In this document: positions 42,314 through 50,794 of the stretch, piece after piece
How the letters are laid out: each line of letters starts with the position of its first letter
How positions within the stretch are numbered: the first letter of the stretch is position 1
Assembly: GCA_033764435.1 (NCBI GenBank)
Contig: JANRIX010000058.1
Span: forward strand, 62,001 to 126,000
Length of the DNA stretch: 64,000 bases
Direction of reading: 5' to 3'
Source: JAEUMY01 sp033764435
GTDB taxonomy: Bacteria; Pseudomonadota; Gammaproteobacteria; Burkholderiales; Usitatibacteraceae
Notes under the pieces: generated by a model
Databases searched by the model: none
The model's input: the letters and a program-made list of their open reading frames with translations, nothing else
What the model was told of the DNA's origin: nothing
Made by a program: the position numbers and the translations under genes

Positions 42314-44409
42314 GCCGAGACCTCCTTCGGCGGTGGGTCAAGCTTTACTAGCAGCGCGAAGAGCAGGCCACAGATCAGCACCAGTCCGCTGATGGCGATG
42401 AATGCACCCTGATAGTCGAAATAGATGACCAGAACACTGGCGAGCAGCGGCCCCAGTGCATTGCCGAGGCGCTCGAGCAGACGGTAGACACCGTAGACGG
42501 CGTCACTGCCGAATCGACGGATTTCTTCCTGGCAATGATCTGCCACCAGAGCGCTCTGCGAGGCGATGGACAGGGCCTGGCCGATGCCCAGCGTGAACAC
42601 AACGCCGAAAATCACCCAAAAGCTTGCGGTCGTGAGCAGCAGGAAACCACCCAGCCCGGAGATACACAAACCCATGGCCACCAGACGCTCCCTGGATGAG
42701 CCGCGATCCGCAGCGGAAGCAGCAAAGGGCACAATCAAGACCATCAGCACCGCGTAGACCATCAGCATGCGGCCAGCCATGGACTGCGTGCTGCCGATAG
42801 ACACGATATACAGTGGCACCAGATAAAAACAGACTCCGGTCAACACCACCTTTGCCGGAATGGCCGCCAGTCCAGTCAGGGTCATGAAACGGCGATTGGT
42901 CAGCAAGCCCAGAAACTCCCTGGCGCTTGGCAGCTTGTTTTCCTTCACATCGCTCTTGGCCCGATCCGGCGGCAGAAGACCAATGATGGCGATGGAGGTG
43001 GCGGCGAGAACTGCTGCCACGGCGAAGGAGAGACGGTAGCCGATGTTGTCGGCCAGAATTCCGCCAATCGACGGGCCGCAAACCGTGGCGACCATGATGG
43101 CACCGATGAAAAGTGCAAATCCTTTGGCTCTGTCCTTCGGACCGCTGTGATCCAGAATGTAGCCTTGTGCAGCAACAAACACCATGCCGTATCCCACCGC
43201 GCAGAGCGACCGCCAAAGCAACAGATCATAGAGCGATTGGGCCAGGGCGGTCGCAACGAATCCGACAGTTGCCACCATTGCACCAATAGTCATGGCGCGG
43301 CGCCGGCCAACGCGCTCGCTCCACCCACCCAGATAAGGTTGGCCGAGCGCAACGATAAGCATGAAGAGAACAATGGGCAGGCCGAGGACGATTTGCGGCG
43401 AGAGGCCCGGGATAGGCACCAGCAACTTGTTGATGTAGCCCGGCAGGAATGAACGTGTCAGTTCCTCAGCCATAATGAAGACAAAAAGCGGCGCGCGGAT
43501 GCGATTCAATCCGGGATCCTGCGCCGGTGCGGAATCGGAAGCGGAGCCGAAGCGGAACTTGGCTCGCAGCGCCTCCCACTGGGCGACCACCGACTGCAGT
43601 TCCGCCCGCTGGCCATAAGACGCTGTCTTCAGCGCGGCCTGGAGGTCTTTGGTCAATTGCTGATAGCGGGCATTCAACCCGGCAACCAAACCATCGATGT
43701 GTTGAAGAATGCGGCCGATTTCATCCTGGGCGCTGCCCCGAACTCGGTTGGTGAAATCATGCTCTCGAATGCGTTGTAGCGTCAGGGACAGATTGCGCAA
43801 TCCGGACTCCAGGTGCGCGCCGGCCATGAAATTCAGCAATTCCAGCGTGAAGAAGAGCGCCACCACGAGAACAACCAGGATATCGAGGAGGATTTCCATG
43901 GTGATCCGATCGACGAAACTGCGATCAATGCCGATATGCAGTAATCCCAGCGGGCCGGCCGCCGACGCCATCGGCAGCGTGACCATGTACTGTTCTCCGA
44001 CCAGTGTGCTGCCCTGACTTGGCGCTGACTGTTTCAGAGCGGCCAGAACCGTTGGCGACGAGAAGTAGGTGGCACCACCTTCCGGCGCACGACCTGCCTG
44101 ATAGAGAATTTTGCCGCTGGCGTCGGTTGCCGCCATGAACGTAAACTCGGGATTGGCCGCGAAGACTTCCTGAAACGCCTTGTCGACGCCGTACAACGAT
44201 CTGTAGTCGACACCAGCGCTGACCGCTTTCAGGATGAGATTGCTGACAGAAGCCCCGACCGTGAGCGCTTTCTTGGCGGTTTCGGGGACGAGCTCGGCCT
44301 CGAAGGTGCGGTGAGACAAGTATGAATTGGCTGCCAGAGCCAGGATCACCAGCAGCATCGTCACGCCGCTGATGCGCCAGTAGATTCGCTTGAGGTAGGC
44401 GTTATCCAT
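42310..44409 (-). CDS. Sensor-HAMP-MFS transporter fusion
   Basis: A 699-residue membrane protein with an unusual order. TM1 (about 15-32) is followed by a periplasmic sensor-like domain (33-168, including FTFMAATDASGKILYQAG and GPLGLLHIGID, like Cache/double-PAS receptors), TM2 (171-193), a HAMP segment (194-245) and a coiled coil (236-285). The rest, about 300-690, is a 12-helix major facilitator transporter with GGWSERVGRRRAMTIGAM (the loop 2-3 motif) and DHSGPKDRAKGFAL. It is uninterrupted in one frame. It overlaps the binding-protein gene and follows the sensor gene by 2 bp. Confidence 0.88.
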   Translation of the reverse strand: MDNAYLKRIYWRISGVTMLLVILALAANSYLSHRTFEAELVPETAKKALTVGASVSNLILKAVSAGVDYRSLYGVDKAFQEVFAANPEFTFMAATDASGKILYQAGRAPEGGATYFSSPTVLAALKQSAPSQGSTLVGEQYMVTLPMASAAGPLGLLHIGIDRSFVDRITMEILLDILVVLVVALFFTLELLNFMAGAHLESGLRNLSLTLQRIREHDFTNRVRGSAQDEIGRILQHIDGLVAGLNARYQQLTKDLQAALKTASYGQRAELQSVVAQWEALRAKFRFGSASDSAPAQDPGLNRIRAPLFVFIMAEELTRSFLPGYINKLLVPIPGLSPQIVLGLPIVLFMLIVALGQPYLGGWSERVGRRRAMTIGAMVATVGFVATALAQSLYDLLLWRSLCAVGYGMVFVAAQGYILDHSGPKDRAKGFALFIGAIMVATVCGPSIGGILADNIGYRLSFAVAAVLAATSIAIIGLLPPDRAKSDVKENKLPSAREFLGLLTNRRFMTLTGLAAIPAKVVLTGVCFYLVPLYIVSIGSTQSMAGRMLMVYAVLMVLIVPFAASAADRGSSRERLVAMGLCISGLGGFLLLTTASFWVIFGVVFTLGIGQALSIASQSALVADHCQEEIRRFGSDAVYGVYRLLERLGNALGPLLASVLVIYFDYQGAFIAISGLVLICGLLFALLVKLDPPPKEVSA

Positions 44410-44411
44410 GG

Positions 44412-45158
44412 TCAGGTCAGCCTCGCGAGTTCTGCCTGCGCCGAATCCAGCCCTTGCTCCGCGTCACGGAGACTCTTTTTCATGTCTTCGACCGCCTCCG
44501 CAAACGGGCCTTGGGCGGGCTCGCCAGTCACCAAAGCAGCATTCACGGCGCGCATGTCTCGGTCGAAGCGCCGCATGACCAACATGAGTGCAAGCGGGGC
44601 CAACAACCCGACGATTGCCAGAACAGGCAGGGCAGTCATCAGCAGTATCTGGGCCACTCTGCCGGTTGCTGCATCGACATAGGCCCGTGAGTACCGGACA
44701 GCGAGAAAGCCCACGGTGAGATCAAAGTTGTTCTTCAGGGCGGTGCCGGTCACGAGTTGGCCTGATTCCTCCACCGCCCATTCTTCCTTTTTGCCCATCA
44801 GCTTGGCCGCTTCCAGCCATTCCGGGGACGCGTTTTGCCCAATGCGAGGGGCATCCGTGCTGTAAAGAATCTTGCCACCCGTATCGTAGACATCAATGCC
44901 GGTGATAAGAGAGTCGCTACCTTTCTGACGCTCGAGCAGCCCATTCAGGATGCCCAGTTCGGCAAAGTTCAAGCCCAGCGCTAACGAGGCTTGGACGCTG
45001 GATTCAATGGGATTCGTCACAACCAGTACCCGTGACTTCACCGTCTCGCCGACGGTGGCCTTGTACTTGAAGTAATTGAGAAAAGTGGCCATGCCGATCG
45101 CAAATGTGCAGACCAGCAAAGCCACGATCACGAACCGCGCGCGTGTTGATTTCATCAT
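44412..45158 (-). CDS. Membrane sensor protein with HAMP-like region, no output domain
   Basis: A 248-residue protein: TM1 (about 8-28), a periplasmic sensor domain (30-165, with GIDVYDTGGKILYSTDAP and LTVGFLAVRYSRAYVD), TM2 (about 170-195), a short HAMP-like segment and a C-terminal coiled coil (about 215-248). No kinase, methyl-accepting or cyclase domain follows. It resembles the sensory half of the adjacent MFS fusion and is likely its partner. First gene of a three-gene minus-strand operon, divergent from the kinase gene. Confidence 0.75.
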   Translation of the reverse strand: MMKSTRARFVIVALLVCTFAIGMATFLNYFKYKATVGETVKSRVLVVTNPIESSVQASLALGLNFAELGILNGLLERQKGSDSLITGIDVYDTGGKILYSTDAPRIGQNASPEWLEAAKLMGKKEEWAVEESGQLVTGTALKNNFDLTVGFLAVRYSRAYVDAATGRVAQILLMTALPVLAIVGLLAPLALMLVMRRFDRDMRAVNAALVTGEPAQGPFAEAVEDMKKSLRDAEQGLDSAQAELARLT

Positions 45159-45424
45159 GCGCCATCCAGATGCAGTCAGTTGCAGAAGAAAGCCGGGGGA
45201 GGGGGCGTATTCGCTTGAGCTCGCTCAAGTCGTTTACCGGTCAATGCAGTCTGCCGGCGGATTATCAATTGATATTAGCACGGGCAGACGGAGTGAATCA
45301 TGCGATTTCCCATCAGAAATCTGCTGCAAGTCCCTGTCGGATTGCTGGAAATCAGCTTTTTGGCCGCGCCAGATATGATAATGTTCGGGATACAGGGCCA
45401 CGGCAATAAAGCAGGGGAGGCAGC

Positions 45425-47971
45425 ATGGGAGGCAACCCGCCGCAATCCGGCGCGGAGCAGGACGATCCTGACAAAACTGTCCTGGATCCGTCTGCTCAGA
45501 TCAGATCGACTTCACCGGATGATGAGCGCACGCTCATCGACCCGAATTCGCCCCTGCATCGCGGCGAGTCGCCGACGGTAAAAACCCAGATAGATCCGAA
45601 TTCCCCGCTGCATCAGGGCAAGTCTGCCGCATCGACGCCAGATGGCACGACGCCATCGGTGCCATCCTCCCCCAGCCCTTCGATCAGCAAGACCATGTTC
45701 TCCGGGGACGCCGCAGCTCGTGCTGCCGCCTACACTCCGCTTCCGCCGGCTGACTCCCTGGCCCTGCCAGTGGGTTTTCGTCTTTACGAGTATCAGATTG
45801 ACTCTGTCCTCGGCCAGGGTGGTTTTGGCATTACCTATCTCGCCAAGGACGTCAACCTTGACTCCAAAGTGGCAATCAAGGAGTACCTGCCGGAAGATTT
45901 CGCCTACCGTTGCAATGACCGGTCCGTGTCCGCACGATCAGTCGATGATGTCGATTTCTATCAGTCCGGCTTGGACAGCTTCCTGGTCGAAGCGCGGACT
46001 CTTGCAACTTTTCGCCATCCGAACATCGTGCGCGTGGCTCGTTTCTTTGAAGCGCACCGTACCGCATACATGGTGCTCGAGTATGAGCGCGGCCAGTCGC
46101 TGAAGGCCTGGCGCAAGAGCCATCCCGCTGTCTCCGAAAAGGACTTGCTGACCCTGCTCTGGCCGCTGCTGGAAGGATTGGCAGTCGTTCATGAGGCCGG
46201 CTTCCTTCACCGTGATATCAAGCCCGACAATATCTATGTTCGTGACGAGGACGGCAGTCTGGTGTTGCTGGACTTTGGCGCGGCACGCCAGACAGCCAAC
46301 GCGCGCACCGATCAGACCGGCATCTTCACGCCGGGCTACGGGCCCATTGAGCAATATGCCGGCGTGGAGCGCCAAGGGCCCTGGACCGACATCTATGCGC
46401 TCGGCGCAACGCTTTTCTGGCTGGTTGCAGGCAAGAAGCCGATCGAGGCTTCGGCCAGGACCGGCGACAACGATCCGCTGCCGCCGGCTGTTGAGATCGG
46501 CAAGGGGAAATACTCCGTCGAGTTTCTCAAGGCCATCGACTGGGCGCTGAAAGTGCAGCCGGAAGATCGGCCTCGCGACATTTCCGAATTCCGGACCGCG
46601 TTGTATGCCGCGCATGCGTCCAGCTTGGGGTTGGAAGAGGCCCTCCGAGCCGGTGACGAACGTGAATCGGTTGAACTGAAGCAAAACGAAGGCTGGCTTG
46701 CCGCGCTCACCCAGCCGAAAGTGCTTAAGGCCAAACTGACAAAATTTGGTCGCGCACTCTGGAAACCTGCGTCATGGCCCATCGCAATCAAGATGTCGCT
46801 GGCCATGGTGCTGACCGCCTTGCTGCCCATGGTCATTACGGCCTATTACAACCTCAACGGCAGTGTGGCGAGCGTGTCGCGCAGTGAATTGCGCAATCTG
46901 GAGCAGCTGGCGCAAAGCACAGCAGGGCGAATCTCACAGTTGTTGGGTGACAGCCGCAATCTTGCGAACTATCTGGGCAATGACGACGACTTCCTGGCGT
47001 TCCTGAAGAAGCCGACTGAGCAAGGCAAGCTGGAAATCAAATCCAAGCTCGACGGCCTGATCAAGGCCAATCCGGACGTGCAACTGGTCATGGTCATGGA
47101 TACGACCGGCACTGCGGTGGTATCGAGTGATCCCCAGGTCATGGGGAGAAACTTCAAGTTCCGCGAGTATTTCAAGGAAGCCATGGCTGGTCGCAGTTTC
47201 ACGACCGGCATCATTGTCGGCGCGGTCGCCGGGCAGGCCGGGGTGTTTTTCGCCAACCCGATGCGCGATGCCGACGGCACGGTCATCGGCGCGGTGGTGA
47301 TGCGCATTCTGGCTGCCCCGATCAGCAAAATGCTTGACGAGGCGCAATCCGGTTCGGAGCGCGTGCCTTTCCTCGTGGATGAAGACGGCATCATCATTCA
47401 TCACCCCGACCCCCGCTATCTCTTCAGCAGCTTGCAGCCGTTGGAAAAAACGGTCATGGACGAGATCGTGGCTGATCAGCGCTTCCGCCGGAACAAGATC
47501 GAGACGGTCAACATGCCCGAACTCGCCAAGGCCATGGTGGGAAACCGGCAGGGCGGAAATATCACCTACACTTCGAGCATATCCGGCAAAGAAGAGATTG
47601 CAGGTTATGCGCCGGTGCTCGGGCACAAATGGGTCGTGGGTGTTACCGAGACGAAGGAATACTTCGCGGCGCCGCTGAATCAATTGTTCCGCACTGTGCT
47701 GTACAGCGTGGTGCTAGTCGGGCTGGTATTCGTGGTGCTGGCATTGTGGTTTGCGCGCAGTCTGGTGCGTCCGATTGAAGAACTCGAGTCTGCCGCCCAT
47801 GCTTTGAAGAGCGGCGACTACGACAAGGCAAATCTGACCGTTCGCAGCAACGACGAAATAGGTCGCCTTGCTCGCACCTTCAACGTCATGATCGACGTGC
47901 TGCGGCAGCGCGAGCGCGAGCGCGGCGGCAAACGGCCCAAGCGGGTGAGCAGCAAGGGTGCAGGTTCCTGA
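45425..47971 (+). CDS. Membrane Ser/Thr protein kinase with Cache sensor and C-terminal HAMP
   Basis: An 848-residue protein. The N-terminal tail (1-110) is Ser/Thr/Pro-rich with T-x-x-D motifs at Thr18, Thr36 and Thr54. The kinase domain (about 118-395) has GQGGFGITY, Lys152 in VAIKEYLP, HRDIKPDN (Asp264) and DFGAAR (Asp283), all intact. TM1 (about 452-474), a Cache-like periplasmic domain (about 480-745), TM2 (about 755-778) and a C-terminal HAMP (779-832) follow. GGGGAGG precedes the ATG. The kinase precedes the sensor, the reverse of most membrane sensor kinases. It is followed by a one-base overlap with an alpha/beta hydrolase gene. Confidence 0.9.
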   Translation: MGGNPPQSGAEQDDPDKTVLDPSAQIRSTSPDDERTLIDPNSPLHRGESPTVKTQIDPNSPLHQGKSAASTPDGTTPSVPSSPSPSISKTMFSGDAAARAAAYTPLPPADSLALPVGFRLYEYQIDSVLGQGGFGITYLAKDVNLDSKVAIKEYLPEDFAYRCNDRSVSARSVDDVDFYQSGLDSFLVEARTLATFRHPNIVRVARFFEAHRTAYMVLEYERGQSLKAWRKSHPAVSEKDLLTLLWPLLEGLAVVHEAGFLHRDIKPDNIYVRDEDGSLVLLDFGAARQTANARTDQTGIFTPGYGPIEQYAGVERQGPWTDIYALGATLFWLVAGKKPIEASARTGDNDPLPPAVEIGKGKYSVEFLKAIDWALKVQPEDRPRDISEFRTALYAAHASSLGLEEALRAGDERESVELKQNEGWLAALTQPKVLKAKLTKFGRALWKPASWPIAIKMSLAMVLTALLPMVITAYYNLNGSVASVSRSELRNLEQLAQSTAGRISQLLGDSRNLANYLGNDDDFLAFLKKPTEQGKLEIKSKLDGLIKANPDVQLVMVMDTTGTAVVSSDPQVMGRNFKFREYFKEAMAGRSFTTGIIVGAVAGQAGVFFANPMRDADGTVIGAVVMRILAAPISKMLDEAQSGSERVPFLVDEDGIIIHHPDPRYLFSSLQPLEKTVMDEIVADQRFRRNKIETVNMPELAKAMVGNRQGGNITYTSSISGKEEIAGYAPVLGHKWVVGVTETKEYFAAPLNQLFRTVLYSVVLVGLVFVVLALWFARSLVRPIEELESAAHALKSGDYDKANLTVRSNDEIGRLARTFNVMIDVLRQRERERGGKRPKRVSSKGAGS

Positions 47972-49092
47972 TGGCCAGCAAGTCCCGGCCATCCAAATCG
48001 TCGAGCCCTCCAAACCCAAAGCCGCGCAGGTCCGCCAGCCACAACCCGGGATGGGAACCCACCATTCCGGGTGAACGGTTTGTGGTGACCAATTGGGAGC
48101 AGTACATGGCGCTGGCGAAGCGCATTGTGGGCCGCTTCCACAATGAGTTCGACCTGCGCTACTTCGATTACGAACATCCGGTTCGCCTGCAGAAAGGCGT
48201 GCCGCGTCGGTTCAAGAAGCCCTACGCGGTCAAGGTCGCCTACACCGAGTGGGGTGACCGCAGTCGTCCGACCATCGTCTGTTGCGGCGGCGTGGCGAAT
48301 TCGGCGATGCGCTTCAACTACCTGGCCTCGGATTTGATGGGCGACTTTCATATCGTTTGCATGGATTGGGTCGGCCGGGGCCGCTCGGGCTGGATGTCCG
48401 ATGAGCGCGATTATTCATTGGGCACCTATGTCGAGCAGCTGCGGCAGATGATTCTTCATCTGAATTGCGGACCAGTGATCGTCCTGGGATCCTCGCTTGG
48501 CGGCAGTGCGGCCATTGAGCTCACGGCACGATATCCCAGCCTGGTTTCCAAACTGATCCTGAACGACATCGGGCCCTACATACCCAAGAAGCGCAGGAAG
48601 CGCCGGTCGGAGACGTTGGCGCGTCATTACGTGTTTCGCGATCCGGCAGACCTCCTGCGCAAGATCGGCGCTTCGCAGAAGAACGACGGCCCCATCAGCG
48701 ACGACATCCGTTTCAATATCACCTTTCACCAGACACGCTGGTCGGATGAGGAAGGCGGACGGATTTACCGCCATGATGTGCGCGCGTTGCAGGCCTATCG
48801 TCAGGATGCCCAGGAGAGTCTGGAGCAATGGCGACTATGGAACAAGATCCGCTGTCCGGTGCTGCTGATCCACGGCCTGTTGTCTGATGCGCTGCAGGTG
48901 CGGACTATCGAGCGCATGCGTCGGTCCCGGCCCATTGAAGTGATGCATGTGCCAGATACCGGCCACACGCCCGTGCTTTCAGACCGCAATCAGAGCTGGT
49001 TCATTCGATATTGGCTGCGCGGGGGCAGCAACGTGATCAATGAGTGGACGGTGCTGCATGCACCTGTCCGCCATGACACGCTGGATCACTGA
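47971..49092 (+). CDS. Alpha/beta hydrolase
   Basis: A 373-residue alpha/beta-hydrolase protein with a basic Ser/Pro/Lys-rich N-terminal tail (about 1-30), oxyanion-type CCGGVANSAMRF, nucleophile elbow VLGSSLGGSAAIEL (Ser), and a probable His in DTGHTPVL. Substrate unknown. The ATG shares one base with the kinase stop, so it is co-expressed with the kinase and may be a target or output, which is inference. Confidence 0.85.
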   Translation: MASKSRPSKSSSPPNPKPRRSASHNPGWEPTIPGERFVVTNWEQYMALAKRIVGRFHNEFDLRYFDYEHPVRLQKGVPRRFKKPYAVKVAYTEWGDRSRPTIVCCGGVANSAMRFNYLASDLMGDFHIVCMDWVGRGRSGWMSDERDYSLGTYVEQLRQMILHLNCGPVIVLGSSLGGSAAIELTARYPSLVSKLILNDIGPYIPKKRRKRRSETLARHYVFRDPADLLRKIGASQKNDGPISDDIRFNITFHQTRWSDEEGGRIYRHDVRALQAYRQDAQESLEQWRLWNKIRCPVLLIHGLLSDALQVRTIERMRRSRPIEVMHVPDTGHTPVLSDRNQSWFIRYWLRGGSNVINEWTVLHAPVRHDTLDH

Positions 49093-49113
49093 CGCCTACC
49101 CGGCGCCAGTTGC

Positions 49114-49707
49114 TCAGATGAAGCTTGGGCGACGCACGCCGAGCGCTTGAGCGCCATCTCCGTTCACCGACACCATGAATTCGACGATCTCGCCGTTGGA
49201 GACGTGCATGTTGCCTTCGCCCCCCAGGCGTGTGTTGATCATCCGGCCCACGCCCTTGCTGCTGACCACCAGCGGACGCTGATCGGAATGACTCACAATT
49301 CTGGCCAGGGCGACGTCTACGCGCTGGCTGAACTGCTCCTCGGTCTCGCCACCTGGCGGCGGCACCTTGCGCGCGATGTAGTCTTCCGTTTCCGCCATGG
49401 TTTTGCGATTCCACTCGCCGATGGCGCGCTCGTTGAGCTCAGGAACGACTTCCATGGGCAGGCCGCCCAGTACGCCGTTGATGATGTGTGCCGTCTGACG
49501 GACGCGGATCAGTGACCCGCACAGCAGGCAATCGATGCCCAGATCCATTTTCTGGATCTGCTTGGCGAGCAGGTAGGCCTGGTCGCAGCCAATGTCCGTG
49601 AGCGGAATGTCGAGGTCACCCCCGCAACGCAGACCACGAAAGTTGAGTTCGGTCACGCCATGGCGGACAAAATAGAAATTGAAGGGTCGCTGAAGACGGA
49701 AGCTCAT
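49114..49707 (-). CDS. Histidine phosphatase family protein
   Basis: A 197-residue phosphoglycerate-mutase-like protein. The catalytic RHG motif is FVRHGVTELN, the second site is in LCGSLIRVRQTAHI, and ELNERAIGEWN supplies the acid. The third histidine expected late in the family is replaced by a segment reading VVSSKGVGRMI, so the second catalytic His looks absent (normally S-H-G). Phosphatase activity is therefore uncertain. Convergent with the alpha/beta hydrolase gene. Confidence 0.83.
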   Translation of the reverse strand: MSFRLQRPFNFYFVRHGVTELNFRGLRCGGDLDIPLTDIGCDQAYLLAKQIQKMDLGIDCLLCGSLIRVRQTAHIINGVLGGLPMEVVPELNERAIGEWNRKTMAETEDYIARKVPPPGGETEEQFSQRVDVALARIVSHSDQRPLVVSSKGVGRMINTRLGGEGNMHVSNGEIVEFMVSVNGDGAQALGVRRPSFI

Positions 49708-49874
49708 GCGCCAGGTCCTGTTGTTTTGGTGTGCAGGGCTTCACGGTCAGGTTGCCGTCATTGCCCCATCGATTGTCGGCGCAGCATAGCATCGCCCCAA
49801 CGTGGGGCCAATCGGGCAGACCCTGACGCGCAGCGCGGGTTCGCGTGCCCGAACCGCTCAGATGCCGGGAGATC

Positions 49875-50780
49875 TCACATTGCGCCGATGGGATTGCGCA
49901 TCACGCCGATGCCCTGGATCTCGGTTTCCAGCAGGTCGCCATTTCGCATCCATTCCGGCGGGTTGCGCGCAAAGCCCACGCCTTCCGGCGTGCCGGTGGA
50001 GATGATGTCGCCCGGCTCCAGCGTCATGCCCAGGGACAGTTCGGCGATGAGGCGTGGCACCTTGAAGTAAAGATGGCGCGTGTTCGACTTCTGTTTTACG
50101 ACGCCAGAAACCCTGCATTCGACATCAAGGTTGGTGTGATCCAGCGCATCCACGGTGACGATGCACGGGCCCATCGGACAGGTGCCGTCCAGGCTCTTGC
50201 CCTTGAACCACTGACCACCATGCCTGCGCTGGATGTCGCGCCAGGTCACGTCGTTGATAATCGTGTAGCCGAACACGTGCGCCATTGCATCTTCCTCGCG
50301 AATATTCGCACCGGGCTTGCCGATGATGACCCCCAGCTCGACTTCCCAATCCAGCTGCGTCGAGGCTTCCGACTGAAACGGAATGGCGTCGTAGGGCCCG
50401 TTCACCGCCGTCGGCGCCTTGGTGAAGAACACCGGATGCTTGGGCAGTTCCCGCTTGTCCTCCAGCGTCTTGCCGCCTTCCTCGAAGTGTTCCAGGTAAT
50501 TCCAGCCCACACAGAACACGTTCTTGGTCGGGCGCGGAATGGGCGCCTTCAGCACGGCTTTGTTGAGCACCACGGGTTCGGTCTGCGGCGCCTGCTCGAT
50601 ACCTCGCAGCAGGTCCATCACCGCATTACCGCCGCGAATGATGTCGAGCATGGTGTTCACCGGCAGACTGCTGTTGCGTGCTGCGGCTTCGCGCGCGATA
50701 TCAAGCACGTTGTACTGGCTGATCTGGATGCCCGTTCTCAACTCGGAGCTGTCCAGCATTTGGTAGGTCACAAGACGCAT
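49875..50780 (-). CDS. Fumarylacetoacetate hydrolase family protein
   Basis: A 301-residue FAH-superfamily protein: FCVGWNYLEHFEEGG, FFTKAPTAVNGPYD, the metal-binding DWEVELGVIIGKPG, INDVTWRDIQRRHGGQWF-KGKS and TGTPEGVGFARNPPEWM. Members include hydratases, decarboxylases and hydrolases of beta-keto acids, and the reaction here is not assignable. Probably the last gene of the valine operon, 14 bp after the hibch-like gene. The palindrome copy is read as A-N-I-R. Confidence 0.9.
   Translation of the reverse strand: MRLVTYQMLDSSELRTGIQISQYNVLDIAREAAARNSSLPVNTMLDIIRGGNAVMDLLRGIEQAPQTEPVVLNKAVLKAPIPRPTKNVFCVGWNYLEHFEEGGKTLEDKRELPKHPVFFTKAPTAVNGPYDAIPFQSEASTQLDWEVELGVIIGKPGANIREEDAMAHVFGYTIINDVTWRDIQRRHGGQWFKGKSLDGTCPMGPCIVTVDALDHTNLDVECRVSGVVKQKSNTRHLYFKVPRLIAELSLGMTLEPGDIISTGTPEGVGFARNPPEWMRNGDLLETEIQGIGVMRNPIGAM
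50298..50309. repeat. 12-bp palindrome inside the FAH-family gene
   Basis: Perfect copy read on the minus strand as A-N-I-R (G-A-N-I-R-E-E-D). First copy after 11 kb without one. Confidence 0.95.
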
Positions 50781-50794
50781 GATTGGGCTCCGCG

